A DNA stretch of 64,000 nucleotides from Chryseobacterium aureum (GCF_003971235.1 NZ_CP034661.1:3286001-3350000), one strand, 5' to 3'; numbered from the stretch's first letter, positions 27,805-36,933 are shown. Notes: a model not told the origin generated them from the sequence alone. A program made the numbers and translations.

Positions 27805-29118
27805 ATGAAACGGAAAAACTTCATCGTACTATGCTGGGTATCGCTTGCAGTCTCTATGTTTTTCTTTTTTGTCTTTACAGAAGAAAAAAATGTTGAGAAC
27901 TTTTTGTATACCATACTCATTTCTTTTATTTATTCCTTTGTACTGGGTGGAGGAAACGGATTGCTGAACAGCTTTCTTAATAAAAAAATCCCTTGGTCTG
28001 AAGCGACTACCCAAAGAGCGGTTATAAGTATTATTTCCATTATTGTAACCAATTTTGTACTGGTCTATTTTTGTAATTATATGAACTTTGTCGTTATTCA
28101 AAAAACGGCTACTACGGAAGAATTCTTCCTTGGTAAATATAATTTCCTCAATTGGTTCACCATCAATATTGCGCTTTTGATTTCTGCTTTCCTTCATGCT
28201 AAAAGTTTTATGGAAGAGCTGAAGAAAACTTCCAGAAAAGAAGTGGTGGAGCAGAAGCTTATTGCCAAATCTGCAAATGCCCAGTTTGAAAGTTTAAAAA
28301 ACCAGCTGGATCCGCATTTCCTCTTTAATTCATTGAATGTTTTAAGCTCTCTGATTGATGAAAATCCCCAACAGGCACAAAAGTTTACGGCTTCAATGTC
28401 AAAGATTTACCGCTATGTACTTGAACAGAAAGATAAAGAGCTGGTAACCGTAGAAGATGAAATAGAATTTGCCAAAACCTATTGTGAGCTTTTAAAAACC
28501 AGGTTTGAGGACAGTGTAGATTTTACTTTTGATGTCAACAAAGAAGACTATCAGAAATATGTGGTTCCGCTGGCTTTGCAGCTGCTGCTGGAAAATTGTA
28601 TCAAGCACAATTTTGCAACATCATCAAAACCTTTGATCATCAGAATTTTTTCAGACGGGAATACGCTATGCATAGAAAATAACCTTCAGGTGAGAGAGCA
28701 GATCAAAGAAAGTTCCGGGATAGGGCTTGCCAATATTGTACAGCGTTATTCCCTGCTTACTGAGCGAAATGTTTTTATAGAAAAATCAGAAAATCATTTT
28801 AAAGTAAAACTGCCGGTACTGCTGGTTAAGCCGAAGATTTCCAGTGAAGAAACTGAAGGCGATTCCGCGGCCTACAAAAGAGCACAGATGAGGGTGAAGG
28901 AAATGAAAAAGTTTTATTCCAGCCTGATTACCTACTGCATTATTATTCCCTTTTTATTCTTTGTGAATCTTTTTACCAGTAAAGGGGAGTACTGGTTCTG
29001 GTATCCGGCACTGGTCTGGGGATTGGTTCTGGCTTTCAGGGCTTTTAAAATCTTCGGAATCGGAGAATCCTGGCAGGAAAAGAAAATCAGAGAAATTATG
29101 AACAAGCAAAAAAAATAA
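27805..29118 (+). CDS. LytS-type sensor histidine kinase with C-terminal 2TM domain
   Basis: About 437 residues from the ATG at 27805, just downstream of its promoter. Four hydrophobic N-terminal helices are followed by a His_kinase (LytS/YehU) domain with the phosphoacceptor block QLDPHFLFNSLNVL (His171). An ATP-binding region follows with LLLENCIKHNF (N box) and GIGLANI. Uncommonly, a second membrane module is fused at the C-terminus (about 360-437): a 2TM domain like the small proteins encoded just downstream. The partner is very probably the LytTR regulator at 30839. The 2TM fusion suggests interaction with those small proteins in the membrane, which is inference. Confidence 0.9.
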   Translation: MKRKNFIVLCWVSLAVSMFFFFVFTEEKNVENFLYTILISFIYSFVLGGGNGLLNSFLNKKIPWSEATTQRAVISIISIIVTNFVLVYFCNYMNFVVIQKTATTEEFFLGKYNFLNWFTINIALLISAFLHAKSFMEELKKTSRKEVVEQKLIAKSANAQFESLKNQLDPHFLFNSLNVLSSLIDENPQQAQKFTASMSKIYRYVLEQKDKELVTVEDEIEFAKTYCELLKTRFEDSVDFTFDVNKEDYQKYVVPLALQLLLENCIKHNFATSSKPLIIRIFSDGNTLCIENNLQVREQIKESSGIGLANIVQRYSLLTERNVFIEKSENHFKVKLPVLLVKPKISSEETEGDSAAYKRAQMRVKEMKKFYSSLITYCIIIPFLFFVNLFTSKGEYWFWYPALVWGLVLAFRAFKIFGIGESWQEKKIREIMNKQKK

Positions 29119-29119
29119 A

Positions 29120-29428
29120 ATGATGGAAAGATTTGACGAAAATGATATTGAATATCAGCGAGCCAGAAGGCAGGTAGATCAATTACGGGGCTTTTACGGG
29201 CATTTATTTGCTTACGTTGCCGTAAATGCGATGATTGTGGTGTACAATGCTATGCATTTGAAGCCTGGCGAAAGCTATTTCCAGTTCAAAAACTTTTTTA
29301 CGGCCACTTTTTGGGGAATAGGCCTGGCTGCACATGCCATTACCGTGTTCCTGCCACGTGTGGGTTTTATCAAAAATTGGGAGGCTGATAAGATTAAAGA
29401 ACTGATGGAAAAACAGAAAGACCATTAA
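29120..29428 (+). CDS. 2TM domain protein
   Basis: A 102-residue protein with the 2TM pattern: an N-terminal amphipathic stretch YQRARRQVDQLRGFYGHLFAYV, two membrane helices (about 27-45 and 61-78) and a charged tail WEADKIKELMEK. It starts 1 bp after the sensor kinase and resembles that kinase's C-terminal module. It is the first of three free-standing 2TM proteins in the locus. Confidence 0.88.
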   Translation: MMERFDENDIEYQRARRQVDQLRGFYGHLFAYVAVNAMIVVYNAMHLKPGESYFQFKNFFTATFWGIGLAAHAITVFLPRVGFIKNWEADKIKELMEKQKDH

Positions 29429-29478
29429 GAAGAAAATACTTTTTTACCTATCCTTTTAACCTTAAAAACTTATGAAAA

Positions 29479-30048
29479 ATGAACACCTTGTCAACTCTAT
29501 TCTACATTTCAATGGCTGCGTGGTTCCTCACAGAATGGCTTTACAAAAACATACTGAAATCCGGAAAAGAAGATCAGAAGAACAAAGATAAATATACCCT
29601 TAATCTTCTATGGCTGGCCATTCCTTTTTCAATCATTTCCTCTACCATCATCTCTTATAATACTCATGTTCCGATTGCAGATGGTAGCTGGATTCTTTAT
29701 TTAGGAGAACTTTTTATTCTTATCGGGATTATTGTCAGGTATATCATCATCAGATCATTGGGAAAATATTTTACGGTAGATGTTACCATCAGGCAGGATC
29801 ATAAAATAAAAAAAGAAGGGTTTTACAAGTATCTGAGGCATCCTTCCTATGCTTTCTCTCTTTTGACCTCTCTGGGGCTTGGGTTGTATCTCAACAACTG
29901 GCTGTCATTAATCTTTGCTTTTGTCCCTCCGTTTTTAGCTTTCGCCTACAGGATTAAGGTTGAAGAGCAGGCTTTGGTAGAACAGTTCGGAGAAGAATAT
30001 ATTGAATACAGAAAAACCACAAAAAAACTGATTCCGTTTATCTATTGA
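29479..30048 (+). CDS. ICMT/PEMT-like integral membrane methyltransferase
   Basis: A 189-residue polytopic protein (about five membrane helices) of the isoprenylcysteine carboxyl methyltransferase-like family. The C-terminal signature GFYKYLRHPSYAFSLL (about 115-130) and EEQALVEQFGEEYIEYRKTTKKLIPFIY (to the end) correspond to the SAM-binding RHP and E-x-x-L-x-x-x-F-G-x-x-Y-x-x-Y blocks. Bacterial members methylate small hydrophobic molecules or lipids; the substrate is unknown. It is the last gene before the third LytTR operator and presumably belongs to the kinase operon. Confidence 0.85.
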   Translation: MNTLSTLFYISMAAWFLTEWLYKNILKSGKEDQKNKDKYTLNLLWLAIPFSIISSTIISYNTHVPIADGSWILYLGELFILIGIIVRYIIIRSLGKYFTVDVTIRQDHKIKKEGFYKYLRHPSYAFSLLTSLGLGLYLNNWLSLIFAFVPPFLAFAYRIKVEEQALVEQFGEEYIEYRKTTKKLIPFIY

Positions 30049-30060
30049 TGATCCATTTTT

Positions 30061-30132
30061 ACCGTTCGGACAGCATAATCTACCATTCGGTAATATAAAA
30101 TTGATTGAAGCCTGGTTTCTGGCTTACCTTTG
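30061..30132 (+). promoter_or_regulatory. LytTR-type operator 3 and promoter (2TM-LytTR operon)
   Basis: Half-sites ACCGTTCGGA (30061-30070) and ACCATTCGGTAA (30082-30093) with TTCGG cores 21 bp apart; TACCTTTG (TAnnTTTG) at 30125-30132 is 39 bp after the second core. This is the clearest of the three sites and lies upstream of the operon that encodes the regulator itself. Confidence 0.8.
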
Positions 30133-30172
30133 ATTCAAGAAAAAAACAAATTAACCTTTTAAAATATATATT

Positions 30173-30469
30173 ATGGAAATTTTACCAAATAAAGAGACTA
30201 TTGCGTACAGAAAAGCATCTCGAAGAGTAAAAGAATTGAAAGAATTTTATGGGAATCTTACTTCTTACTGTCTGGTGATTCCCTTCCTTGCCATAGTAAA
30301 CCTTTTGACGGCTCCCGGGTATTTATGGTTTTTATGGCCGGCCCTGGGATGGGGTGTAGGAATTGCATTTCATGCTGTAAGTGTATACGGAATCGGTAAA
30401 AGCTGGGAAGAAAGAAAAATAAAAGAGCTGATGGAGAAGGAGGAAAAAGCAAGAATAAAAACATTTTAA
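30173..30469 (+). CDS. 2TM domain protein
   Basis: A 98-residue 2TM protein: YRKASRRVKELKEFYGNLTSYC, two membrane helices (about 31-48 and 50-70), then GKSWEERKIKELMEK. It is closely similar to the last 75 residues of the sensor kinase at 27805 (both carry the F-Y-x-x-L-x-S/T-Y-C and G-I-G-x-S-W-x-E blocks), so a duplication is likely. It heads the operon that ends with the LytTR regulator. Confidence 0.88.
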   Translation: MEILPNKETIAYRKASRRVKELKEFYGNLTSYCLVIPFLAIVNLLTAPGYLWFLWPALGWGVGIAFHAVSVYGIGKSWEERKIKELMEKEEKARIKTF

Positions 30470-30501
30470 CCAATCACATCATAACTAAAAAATATACGAA
30501 T

Positions 30502-30777
30502 ATGGATTATCAAACTGCCTGCACAAGAACCAGGAACATTAAAAAATTCTACAGAAGCATATTTATATTTGTGATAGTTGCCGTTATCATCGCACCTGAT
30601 TCTTTTTTTGACGAGAAAAACATCAGAATTCAGCTGTTCGACAGGTATACAATACTGGGCTTATGGGGTCTTATCCTTCTTATCAAAGCGATAAAGCTGT
30701 TTATTTTTGATTCCGAATGGGAAAGAGATATGATTGAAAAAGAACTCCAAAAAGAGAAAAGACCAATAGATTATTAA
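30502..30777 (+). CDS. 2TM domain protein, diverged
   Basis: A 91-residue relative of the preceding protein, with the TRNIKKFYRSIFIFV lead-in, two membrane helices (about 18-32 and 48-68) and the charged end SEWERDMIEKELQKEK. It is less conserved than the other two. It lies 32 bp after the previous gene and 61 bp before the LytTR regulator. Confidence 0.8.
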   Translation: MDYQTACTRTRNIKKFYRSIFIFVIVAVIIAPDSFFDEKNIRIQLFDRYTILGLWGLILLIKAIKLFIFDSEWERDMIEKELQKEKRPIDY

Positions 30778-30838
30778 AATTTAACCTCTTTTATCTAACT
30801 TTATTTCTTAACATCTGAAAACCAAAATCAAAAGCTCA

Positions 30839-31582
30839 ATGATCAAAACTGTCATTATAGAAGACGAAAAACCTGCTTCAAGGAAATTAGAAAGAATGCT
30901 GAGTAATTTTCCTGAAATTGAAGTCGTTGCAAACATAGAATCCGTAGAAGAAGGTGTCTCCTGGTTTTCAGAAAACGAGCATCCGCAGCTGATCTTTTCG
31001 GATATTGTTTTAGGGGACGGATTGTCTTTTGATATTTTTGAGAAAGTTCCTACCAAAGGCTTCATTATCTACACCACAGCTTTTGACCAGTATACGCTGA
31101 AGGCCTTTAAACTGAACAGCATTGATTATCTTCTGAAGCCTATTCTTGATGAAGATCTCCAGGGCGCTGTGGAGAAGTTTAAATCATTTATTCCTGCCAA
31201 TGATACGAATGGTTCCCAGGATATTAAGCAGCTGATCAGAAAAGAAAAATCTACCCTGTCCAGGATTCTGGTTAAAATAGGGTATAACCTTAAAATTATT
31301 CAGACTCATGAGATAAGCTGCTTTTTCAGTGAAAATAAAATTGTTTATCTTCAGACAGAAGACCGCACTTATCCGTCAGATTTTACATTGGATGAGCTGG
31401 AAGAAGTTCTTGATGGGAAAAAGTTTTTCCGTGTAAACAGACAGTTTATCATAAGTTCAGATTATATTAAAAATATTCATACTTCCCCTTATTATAAAGT
31501 AGAGCTGGAGTTTCAGCCGGAAGAGGAAATTACGGTCAGCAGAGATCGTGTGAAAGATTTCAAAGACTGGCTGGTCAGCTGA
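30839..31582 (+). CDS. LytTR-family response regulator
   Basis: A 247-residue regulator. The receiver domain (1-120) has the acidic pair Glu8/Asp9, the phosphoacceptor Asp55 (LIFSDIVLGDG), Thr79/80 (IYTTAFDQYT) and Lys106 (YLLKP). The LytTR DNA-binding domain fills about 140-245, with the family blocks ISCFFSENKIVYL and FFRVNRQFIISSDYI. LytTR proteins bind direct repeats of about 9 bp spaced two helical turns apart, which matches the three operators found upstream. The natural partner is the LytS-type kinase at 27805. Confidence 0.93.
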   Translation: MIKTVIIEDEKPASRKLERMLSNFPEIEVVANIESVEEGVSWFSENEHPQLIFSDIVLGDGLSFDIFEKVPTKGFIIYTTAFDQYTLKAFKLNSIDYLLKPILDEDLQGAVEKFKSFIPANDTNGSQDIKQLIRKEKSTLSRILVKIGYNLKIIQTHEISCFFSENKIVYLQTEDRTYPSDFTLDELEEVLDGKKFFRVNRQFIISSDYIKNIHTSPYYKVELEFQPEEEITVSRDRVKDFKDWLVS

Positions 31583-31717
31583 TTAACAGGGAAGAAAGGT
31601 GATCATAAGAATTGATCATGTATTCTTCCTTCATAACCTAAAAACGAACACCATGGACCTTATACTGCTGATTTTTAAACTGTTCCTTTCATTTTTCTAT
31701 GCCTGAAAAAGACATAC

Positions 31718-32944
31718 TCAGGCATTATAGAAATCGCTTGCAGACTGTACAAACTGATCAAAGGCTTCTGTGACCTCTTTAGCATGCTTATGAGCTAAAG
31801 GAAACGGAACCATATGGGAATATTCAAACGGAAAATCCTTGATTTCAACCTCTACATTGATATTCCTGTAACCTCCCTGCAGTGTATTTAATGCTTCTAT
31901 TGGAGGGGCTACGCTGTCTTTTTCCAGTACATACGCTTTGATCTGGGACTGAATTTCATGAATTCTTTCCTCCCTTTCTTTTTGAAAATAATTATAACGG
32001 AGCATCTTTTTGAACCAGCTTTCCTGAGGATGCAGATCATCATTCTGATAATGTTTCAATCTCCTGTCTGATTTAAAATCAGAACTTAATAACTCCGTGA
32101 AAACAGACTGCATTTTAACGGTTGCCTGTGTATCCATAATGTATTTGGAGATCGGAAACATCCTGTCTATGGTCATTCCTCCGCAAAAACAGAATACTTT
32201 AGAGCGGGTAAAATAATGATGAGGGTCTGCCATCTTGATCATCAGTGAAAGAAAAGAACCTATAGAATACCCGAATAAATCCAGATCTGCCTCTCTGGAA
32301 ATACTCTTTATTTTACCGTTTTTAATCTCTTTTACCACTTCTGTAATATCAGAATAGGTCTGTAGCCCGGACCAGAAAATTCTTTGAGGATGCGCTTCCA
32401 GTCTGGAACTTATGGCGGCATTCACATAGGAATAGTTCATGTTTTCCGGATATTTTTTTTTCCTGAAATTCACAACATCTGTCATATGATGGCGGTCGCT
32501 CCAGAGAGGGTCGGCACGGTCCATATGGAATGCAATAGGAAACAGAATAATGGCTTTATGTGTTCTTTGAGCCAGTTCATATGCCCATGGAAGATACTTA
32601 TCCCATTTCTTTTCATTCAGGCCATGGAAGAAAAACAGGGCTCCTTCAGCGGTTTCCGTGTCTGCCCGTTTCAGGATATGATATTCAAACTTTTTGTTGC
32701 ATTCAATATCGGAATCTTTGATGTCTACAGCAGGCTGGTTGTAAAAAAGATAGCCATTTTTGTTGGTTTCTAGGGTTTGGCCATGTTTACTGCAATGTTG
32801 ATTCTCTGAACCGTAAAGCAAATCACAAACCTTAGATTCAAAAGGAATGGATTCCATGCTGAGGTTCAGTTCCTTCATTTCAGCCCTGTCTTTTCCGGAA
32901 TCAAAATGATTTTTCAAAACTTCATACAATTCATAATATTCCAT
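31718..32944 (-). CDS. Alpha/beta hydrolase-like protein, DUF6051 type
   Basis: A 408-residue cytoplasmic protein without signal peptide. An alpha/beta-hydrolase core is suggested by GALFFFHGLNEKKWDKYLPWA (oxyanion-type HG) and a nucleophile elbow FGYSIGSFLSLMIK (GxSxG). A late His in EYSHMVPFPLAHKHAKE could complete the triad. I recall such Bacteroidota proteins being grouped as DUF6051; the substrate is unknown. It is convergent with the LytTR regulator and not clearly part of an operon. Confidence 0.72.
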   Translation of the reverse strand: MEYYELYEVLKNHFDSGKDRAEMKELNLSMESIPFESKVCDLLYGSENQHCSKHGQTLETNKNGYLFYNQPAVDIKDSDIECNKKFEYHILKRADTETAEGALFFFHGLNEKKWDKYLPWAYELAQRTHKAIILFPIAFHMDRADPLWSDRHHMTDVVNFRKKKYPENMNYSYVNAAISSRLEAHPQRIFWSGLQTYSDITEVVKEIKNGKIKSISREADLDLFGYSIGSFLSLMIKMADPHHYFTRSKVFCFCGGMTIDRMFPISKYIMDTQATVKMQSVFTELLSSDFKSDRRLKHYQNDDLHPQESWFKKMLRYNYFQKEREERIHEIQSQIKAYVLEKDSVAPPIEALNTLQGGYRNINVEVEIKDFPFEYSHMVPFPLAHKHAKEVTEAFDQFVQSASDFYNA

Positions 32945-33181
32945 AGCAAGATGATTGAAAGGTTCGTATTTACAACTATCAAGTTAGAGAAATATTATAG
33001 CAATGAACTGATTTTTAGGATCTAAATGTATTCTAGGCATAGGAGAAATCCGATATACACCAGAACAGTACTGTTTTGGAGGAATAAATATGGAGATTGA
33101 AAAGGTGATATTTTCTCCTGTAAGGAAGACAGATCGTTATACATTACAAATCTTTTTAACAATAATTTGGTGTTGATATAA

Positions 33182-34078
33182 CTATCTGTAATCTATCCTG
33201 TTAGATTCTGTATCTTCAAGTTGTTTAATAATAGATTCCGGAATTTCATCACTGTCAATCGGGAAACTGATAGAGTCTGAAATAAAGTTTTTCCTGTCTG
33301 CTTTCCTGAAAATTTCAAACAAAGCAATCGGCTCCTGATTGAAACTGATGCAGGTGCTTATGAAATGGATTTCGTGGAGTTTATAGTCCGGGTTTTTAAG
33401 CTTTTCTTTACTATCTTTTATTCTTGAAATAAAATGTCGCTGGCGGATGAAAGTGTTGCTGTTCATGATAATAAAAACATAATCCGAATAGGCGGTTACC
33501 TTTCCGTAATATTTATGGTGGTCGCCGCCACTTCTTTCAATAAAATATTCGCCGGTAGTTTCAGATTTATAAATTTCCATTGCAGAGCGCCAGATACGGT
33601 CTTCTTTTGCCATTAAAGGATTATCCGGCAGATTTCTGTTATAAGAATACCAACAGCCTGTTAAACGGTCTAAAAGGGCTGTATTCAGGCTTACATTATT
33701 CAGGTCTATTCTCAGATCATTAAAATTAAAGGATTCCGTATTGGAATTAATGAAGTCAATGTAATTTGAATACCCTAACACTTTTACGATAAGGCTTAAT
33801 TTTGCCAGGTTTGGTTTGCTTAGAACAGCATTTTCATTCTGGTGGTATTTTTTTAATTTGTTGATGATCAAATGTTCATATAAGTAATTCGAACCTAATA
33901 CGTCAGGCTCTTTTTTAATTCCTTTTTCCTTAATTTCGCTGATAATCAAATCATTAAGCTCTGAAACGATATATGACCATTCAGTTTTGGTAACATCTTC
34001 CCAATGGGGTTTTTTCAAAAAATGCAGGCTCAGAAAATTCATTAGTTTTTCTAAATGCAGAACATCTTCTTTTTTCAT
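33182..34078 (-). CDS. Uncharacterised protein
   Basis: A 298-residue soluble protein, no signal peptide or membrane segment. The N-terminal ~110 residues are helical and include AKLSLIVKVLGYSNYIDFIN. The C-terminal half (about 130-280) reads like a beta-rich domain, with WYSYNRNLPDNPLMAKEDRIWRSAMEIYKS and a later HEIHFISTCISF block. No catalytic motif is evident and I do not recognise the family. It starts divergently from the glycine-rich domain gene across a 112-bp gap. Confidence 0.75.
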   Translation of the reverse strand: MKKEDVLHLEKLMNFLSLHFLKKPHWEDVTKTEWSYIVSELNDLIISEIKEKGIKKEPDVLGSNYLYEHLIINKLKKYHQNENAVLSKPNLAKLSLIVKVLGYSNYIDFINSNTESFNFNDLRIDLNNVSLNTALLDRLTGCWYSYNRNLPDNPLMAKEDRIWRSAMEIYKSETTGEYFIERSGGDHHKYYGKVTAYSDYVFIIMNSNTFIRQRHFISRIKDSKEKLKNPDYKLHEIHFISTCISFNQEPIALFEIFRKADRKNFISDSISFPIDSDEIPESIIKQLEDTESNRIDYR

Positions 34079-34190
34079 ACTTTTATTTATAAGACTAATA
34101 TAAGACTATTTTAAAACCAAATAAGGTGGAAGCAAGACTTTTATATTCTCAAATCAAAAGATATTTGGGTAGAAACTAAAAGTAAGAACA

Positions 34191-34931
34191 ATGGAAACAA
34201 AAATCTTATTACAGAACGATCCCCTTTGGAAGCGCCTTCAGGATTTTTCATTAGACAGTCCTAATGTTGATTTTCCTTTTTCAAAAAAATTGGCAAAAGA
34301 AGAACACTGGAGCCTTGATTTTGCAAAAAAGGCAATAGAAGAGTACAAAAAATTTGTCTATCTGTGCTGTATTCTCCCCAAGGGTGCTTCTCCAAGCAAA
34401 ACAGTGGATAAAGTATGGCACATGCATCTGATCTATACCCAGAATTATTGGGAAGAATTCTGTCCCCATATTCTGAAAAGACCTCTTCATCATCATCCGT
34501 CAAAAGGAGGTGCAGCCGAGAAAGAAAAACACCAAAACTGGTTTGATGATACGCTGACGAGTTACCGGAACGTTTTTCAGCAGGAAGCCCCTGAAGAAAT
34601 CTGGAAAGAGCTGAAAAAAAAATCCAGACTGCAATCCTGGTTGGGAAAGAATGCTTTTTTAGCTTCCATTTTTGTCTTGCTCCTTTTATTCTCTTGTACG
34701 GAAGGTGATGGCTTCACAGGATTATTGGTGACAGGAGCAGTATTCGGGATTATTTTCATCCTCGGAGCAATCGTTTCGATAATCGGAGACAGCGAAGTCA
34801 CAGATCCTAACAGAAAAGATAAGCAGAACAATGACGGGGGAGGAAGCTGTGGTGGATCAAGCTGCAGCGGAGGAGGAGGTTGTGGAGGAGGCTGTGGCGG
34901 TTGTGGGGGATGCGGAGGCTGTGGAGGATAA
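34191..34931 (+). CDS. Glycine-rich domain (GRDP-like) protein with Cys/Gly tail
   Basis: A 246-residue protein with three parts. The N-terminal region (about 1-145) carries the GRDP-like pattern VDKVWHMHLIYTQNYWEEFC and further His residues (HILKRPLHHHP), which could bind metal. Two hydrophobic stretches (about 155-167 and 174-200) form a membrane anchor. The last ~35 residues are almost only Gly, Cys and Ser in CGG-type repeats, as in TIGR04222-like bacterial membrane proteins. The Cys-rich tail suggests metal binding or a disulphide-bonded surface tail; this is inference. The GC-rich repeats create an unrelated open frame in +1 that should not be annotated. Confidence 0.8.
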   Translation: METKILLQNDPLWKRLQDFSLDSPNVDFPFSKKLAKEEHWSLDFAKKAIEEYKKFVYLCCILPKGASPSKTVDKVWHMHLIYTQNYWEEFCPHILKRPLHHHPSKGGAAEKEKHQNWFDDTLTSYRNVFQQEAPEEIWKELKKKSRLQSWLGKNAFLASIFVLLLLFSCTEGDGFTGLLVTGAVFGIIFILGAIVSIIGDSEVTDPNRKDKQNNDGGGSCGGSSCSGGGGCGGGCGGCGGCGGCGG

Positions 34932-34944
34932 AAACTTGATTGCT

Positions 34945-35295
34945 ATGAAAAAATTAATCGTTCACTCAGTTCCGGTTGTGATAAGCTTTGCATGGCTTGC
35001 AGCAATACATCAGACCTTTAATCCGGTAATTCTTAAAGGACCAGACTTTCTGAGGTTTTATCTAATTCTGATCCTCGGATTTTACGTTTCGATTTTTATT
35101 TTAAATACATTAAAAGAAACGGTTTCAAAAACTACATTTTATTTTGCAGGCCTTATTTTTTTATTGGGATCTGTAAAACTGACCAGAGGAATTATGCTGG
35201 GAAAACCTGTTGGATTTCTCGTTATGATTTTAATAGCAGAATGTATTGTTGCCGTGTTTTTTATACCCAATCATATCAATAAAAAGATGAACTAA
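34945..35295 (+). CDS. Small polytopic membrane protein
   Basis: A 116-residue membrane protein from the ATG at 34945, 13 bp after the glycine-rich protein. Four hydrophobic helices are seen (about 6-22, 33-50, 61-78, 86-104), ending with NHINKKMN. I do not recognise the family. An upstream ATG at 34831 was rejected because the extra 38 residues are only the frame-shifted shadow of the Gly/Cys repeat. It probably shares an operon with the preceding gene. Confidence 0.75.
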   Translation: MKKLIVHSVPVVISFAWLAAIHQTFNPVILKGPDFLRFYLILILGFYVSIFILNTLKETVSKTTFYFAGLIFLLGSVKLTRGIMLGKPVGFLVMILIAECIVAVFFIPNHINKKMN

Positions 35296-35312
35296 TTCAG
35301 GATTAAAAATTA

Positions 35313-35340
35313 AAACCCGAAACAAAAATGTTCCGGGCTT
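35313..35340. terminator. Terminator-like hairpin
   Basis: AAACCCGAAAC (35313-35323) pairs imperfectly with GTTCCGGGCTT (35330-35340). It lies between two convergent genes and has short T runs. Confidence 0.6.
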
Positions 35341-35357
35341 TATACTATTTATGGGTG

Positions 35358-35567
35358 CTAAATGTCTTTCTTCTTTTCTTTCACGGGTAGATGTCCGTAT
35401 TTTCTAACCATAACCGAAGTGAGGACTACCAGAATGAGACTGATTGCAATATTGGCTTTTTCAGGATGTACAATGGCCTGGTAAAAATGATACCCGAAAA
35501 TAGCGGATACAATGATTATCAGAATATTGCCGGCATAAGCGTACGGGTTTTTTGCAGATGTTTTCAT
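35358..35567 (-). CDS. Small two-helix membrane protein
   Basis: A 69-residue protein with helices at about 11-30 and 38-55, an N-terminal MKTSAKNPYAYAGN and a basic C-terminus. The composition is credible for a real gene and its stop lies just past the convergent terminator. The function is unknown. Confidence 0.65.
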   Translation of the reverse strand: MKTSAKNPYAYAGNILIIIVSAIFGYHFYQAIVHPEKANIAISLILVVLTSVMVRKYGHLPVKEKKKDI

Positions 35568-35695
35568 ATTTTATTGTTATTTACTCAGTAAGTAAGATAA
35601 TTTGTCAAACGTTACAGAATAATTTAAAAAAATTTACAAAAACTTTATTAAACTTAGCATTATACCGAAACCACTCAACCTGTTATTCGCAACTT

Positions 35696-36883
35696 CTACG
35701 AAATGACACCGCTACCTATAAGTTCGTCATCAATATACCACGCGGCAAACTGTCCTTCCGCAATTGCAGACTGAAGCTCATCAAACTCAATATACAATGC
35801 ATGCTCAAACTGATATAAGGTTGCTTTCTGTAAAGACTGTCTGTATCTGAATCTGGCCATTACTTCCATAGATTCACCATGCTGAAGCTTCATATCTTCA
35901 CGTACCCAGTGCAGCTCAGGATTATCAATTTTCAGTGCTTTTTTATGAAGTCCCGGAAAATGGCTTCCTTCTCCTACAAAAATAATATTGTTCTCCATAT
36001 CTCTGGAGACAATAAAGCAACTTTCTTTATGACCGCCTATTCCAAGACCTCTGCTTTGCCCGATCGTAAAAAACTGGGCTCCCTGATGTTTCCCGATTAC
36101 TTTTCCGTCAGCTTTTTGATATTTGATTTTAGCGGATAAAAATTCAAGTTCTTCTTCTTTGGATGAAAATTCTCGGTGTTCTTTTGAAAACAGGGGAGAA
36201 TCTTTAAAAATTTCTACAATTTCACCTTCTTTGGGTTTCAGCTGCTGCTGTAAAAATTGAGGAAGGCTTACTTTCCCGATAAAACATAATCCCTGAGAAT
36301 CTTTTTTATCTGCTGTTACCAGTCCGATTTCTTTTGCAATTTCTCTTACCTGAGGCTTTGTAAGTTCTCCGATAGGAAATAATGCTTTTGAAAGCTGATC
36401 CTGGCTCAGCTGGCAAAGAAAATAAGACTGATCTTTGTTGTTATCTTTTCCGGCCAGAAGGTGGAAAATTTCTTTCCCGTTTTCATCAAAAGTAGAACTG
36501 ACCCTTGCATAATGTCCTGTAGCCACCTTATCGGCGCCCAAAGACATTGCTGTCTTCATGAACACATCGAATTTTACTTCTCTGTTGCACAATACATCAG
36601 GGTTAGGGGTTCTTCCTTTTTCGTATTCGGCAAACATATAATCAACAATACGTTCTTTGTAAAGTTCACTCATGTCTATCACCTGGAAAGGAATTCCAAG
36701 TTTTTGTGCCACCATCAGGGCATCATTGCTGTCCTCAATCCAGGGACATTCATCTTCTAATGTTACGGAAGCATCGTTCCAGTTTCTCATAAATAAAGCC
36801 ACTACTTCATGGCCTTGCTGCTGCAGCAAATAAGCTGTAACACTAGAATCTACACCTCCGGAGAGGCCTACTACTACTTTCAT
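35696..36883 (-). CDS. mnmA: tRNA-specific 2-thiouridylase MnmA
   Basis: A 395-residue enzyme that thiolates U34 of Lys, Glu and Gln tRNAs. The ATP-pyrophosphatase loop SGGVDSS is at 8-14. Catalytic Cys99 is in [12 protein letters not shown] and the persulphide Cys200 in SQGLCFIG. The C-terminal beta domain is complete. It acts on the same base as the MnmG encoded at 2383. Its promoter (TATTTTTG, minus 36941-36934) lies about 50 bp upstream. Confidence 0.96.
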   Translation of the reverse strand: MKVVVGLSGGVDSSVTAYLLQQQGHEVVALFMRNWNDASVTLEDECPWIEDSNDALMVAQKLGIPFQVIDMSELYKERIVDYMFAEYEKGRTPNPDVLCNREVKFDVFMKTAMSLGADKVATGHYARVSSTFDENGKEIFHLLAGKDNNKDQSYFLCQLSQDQLSKALFPIGELTKPQVREIAKEIGLVTADKKDSQGLCFIGKVSLPQFLQQQLKPKEGEIVEIFKDSPLFSKEHREFSSKEEELEFLSAKIKYQKADGKVIGKHQGAQFFTIGQSRGLGIGGHKESCFIVSRDMENNIIFVGEGSHFPGLHKKALKIDNPELHWVREDMKLQHGESMEVMARFRYRQSLQKATLYQFEHALYIEFDELQSAIAEGQFAAWYIDDELIGSGVIS

Positions 36884-36933
36884 TGTATTTCAATTTTACG
36901 AAACTCTTAACGGGAGTTCTTAGTTTGATGCGG

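Noticed and set aside
34831..34944. N-terminal extension of the small membrane protein at 34945
   Set aside because: The 38 extra residues are a frame-shifted reading of the Gly/Cys repeat; no signal or membrane segment begins there.
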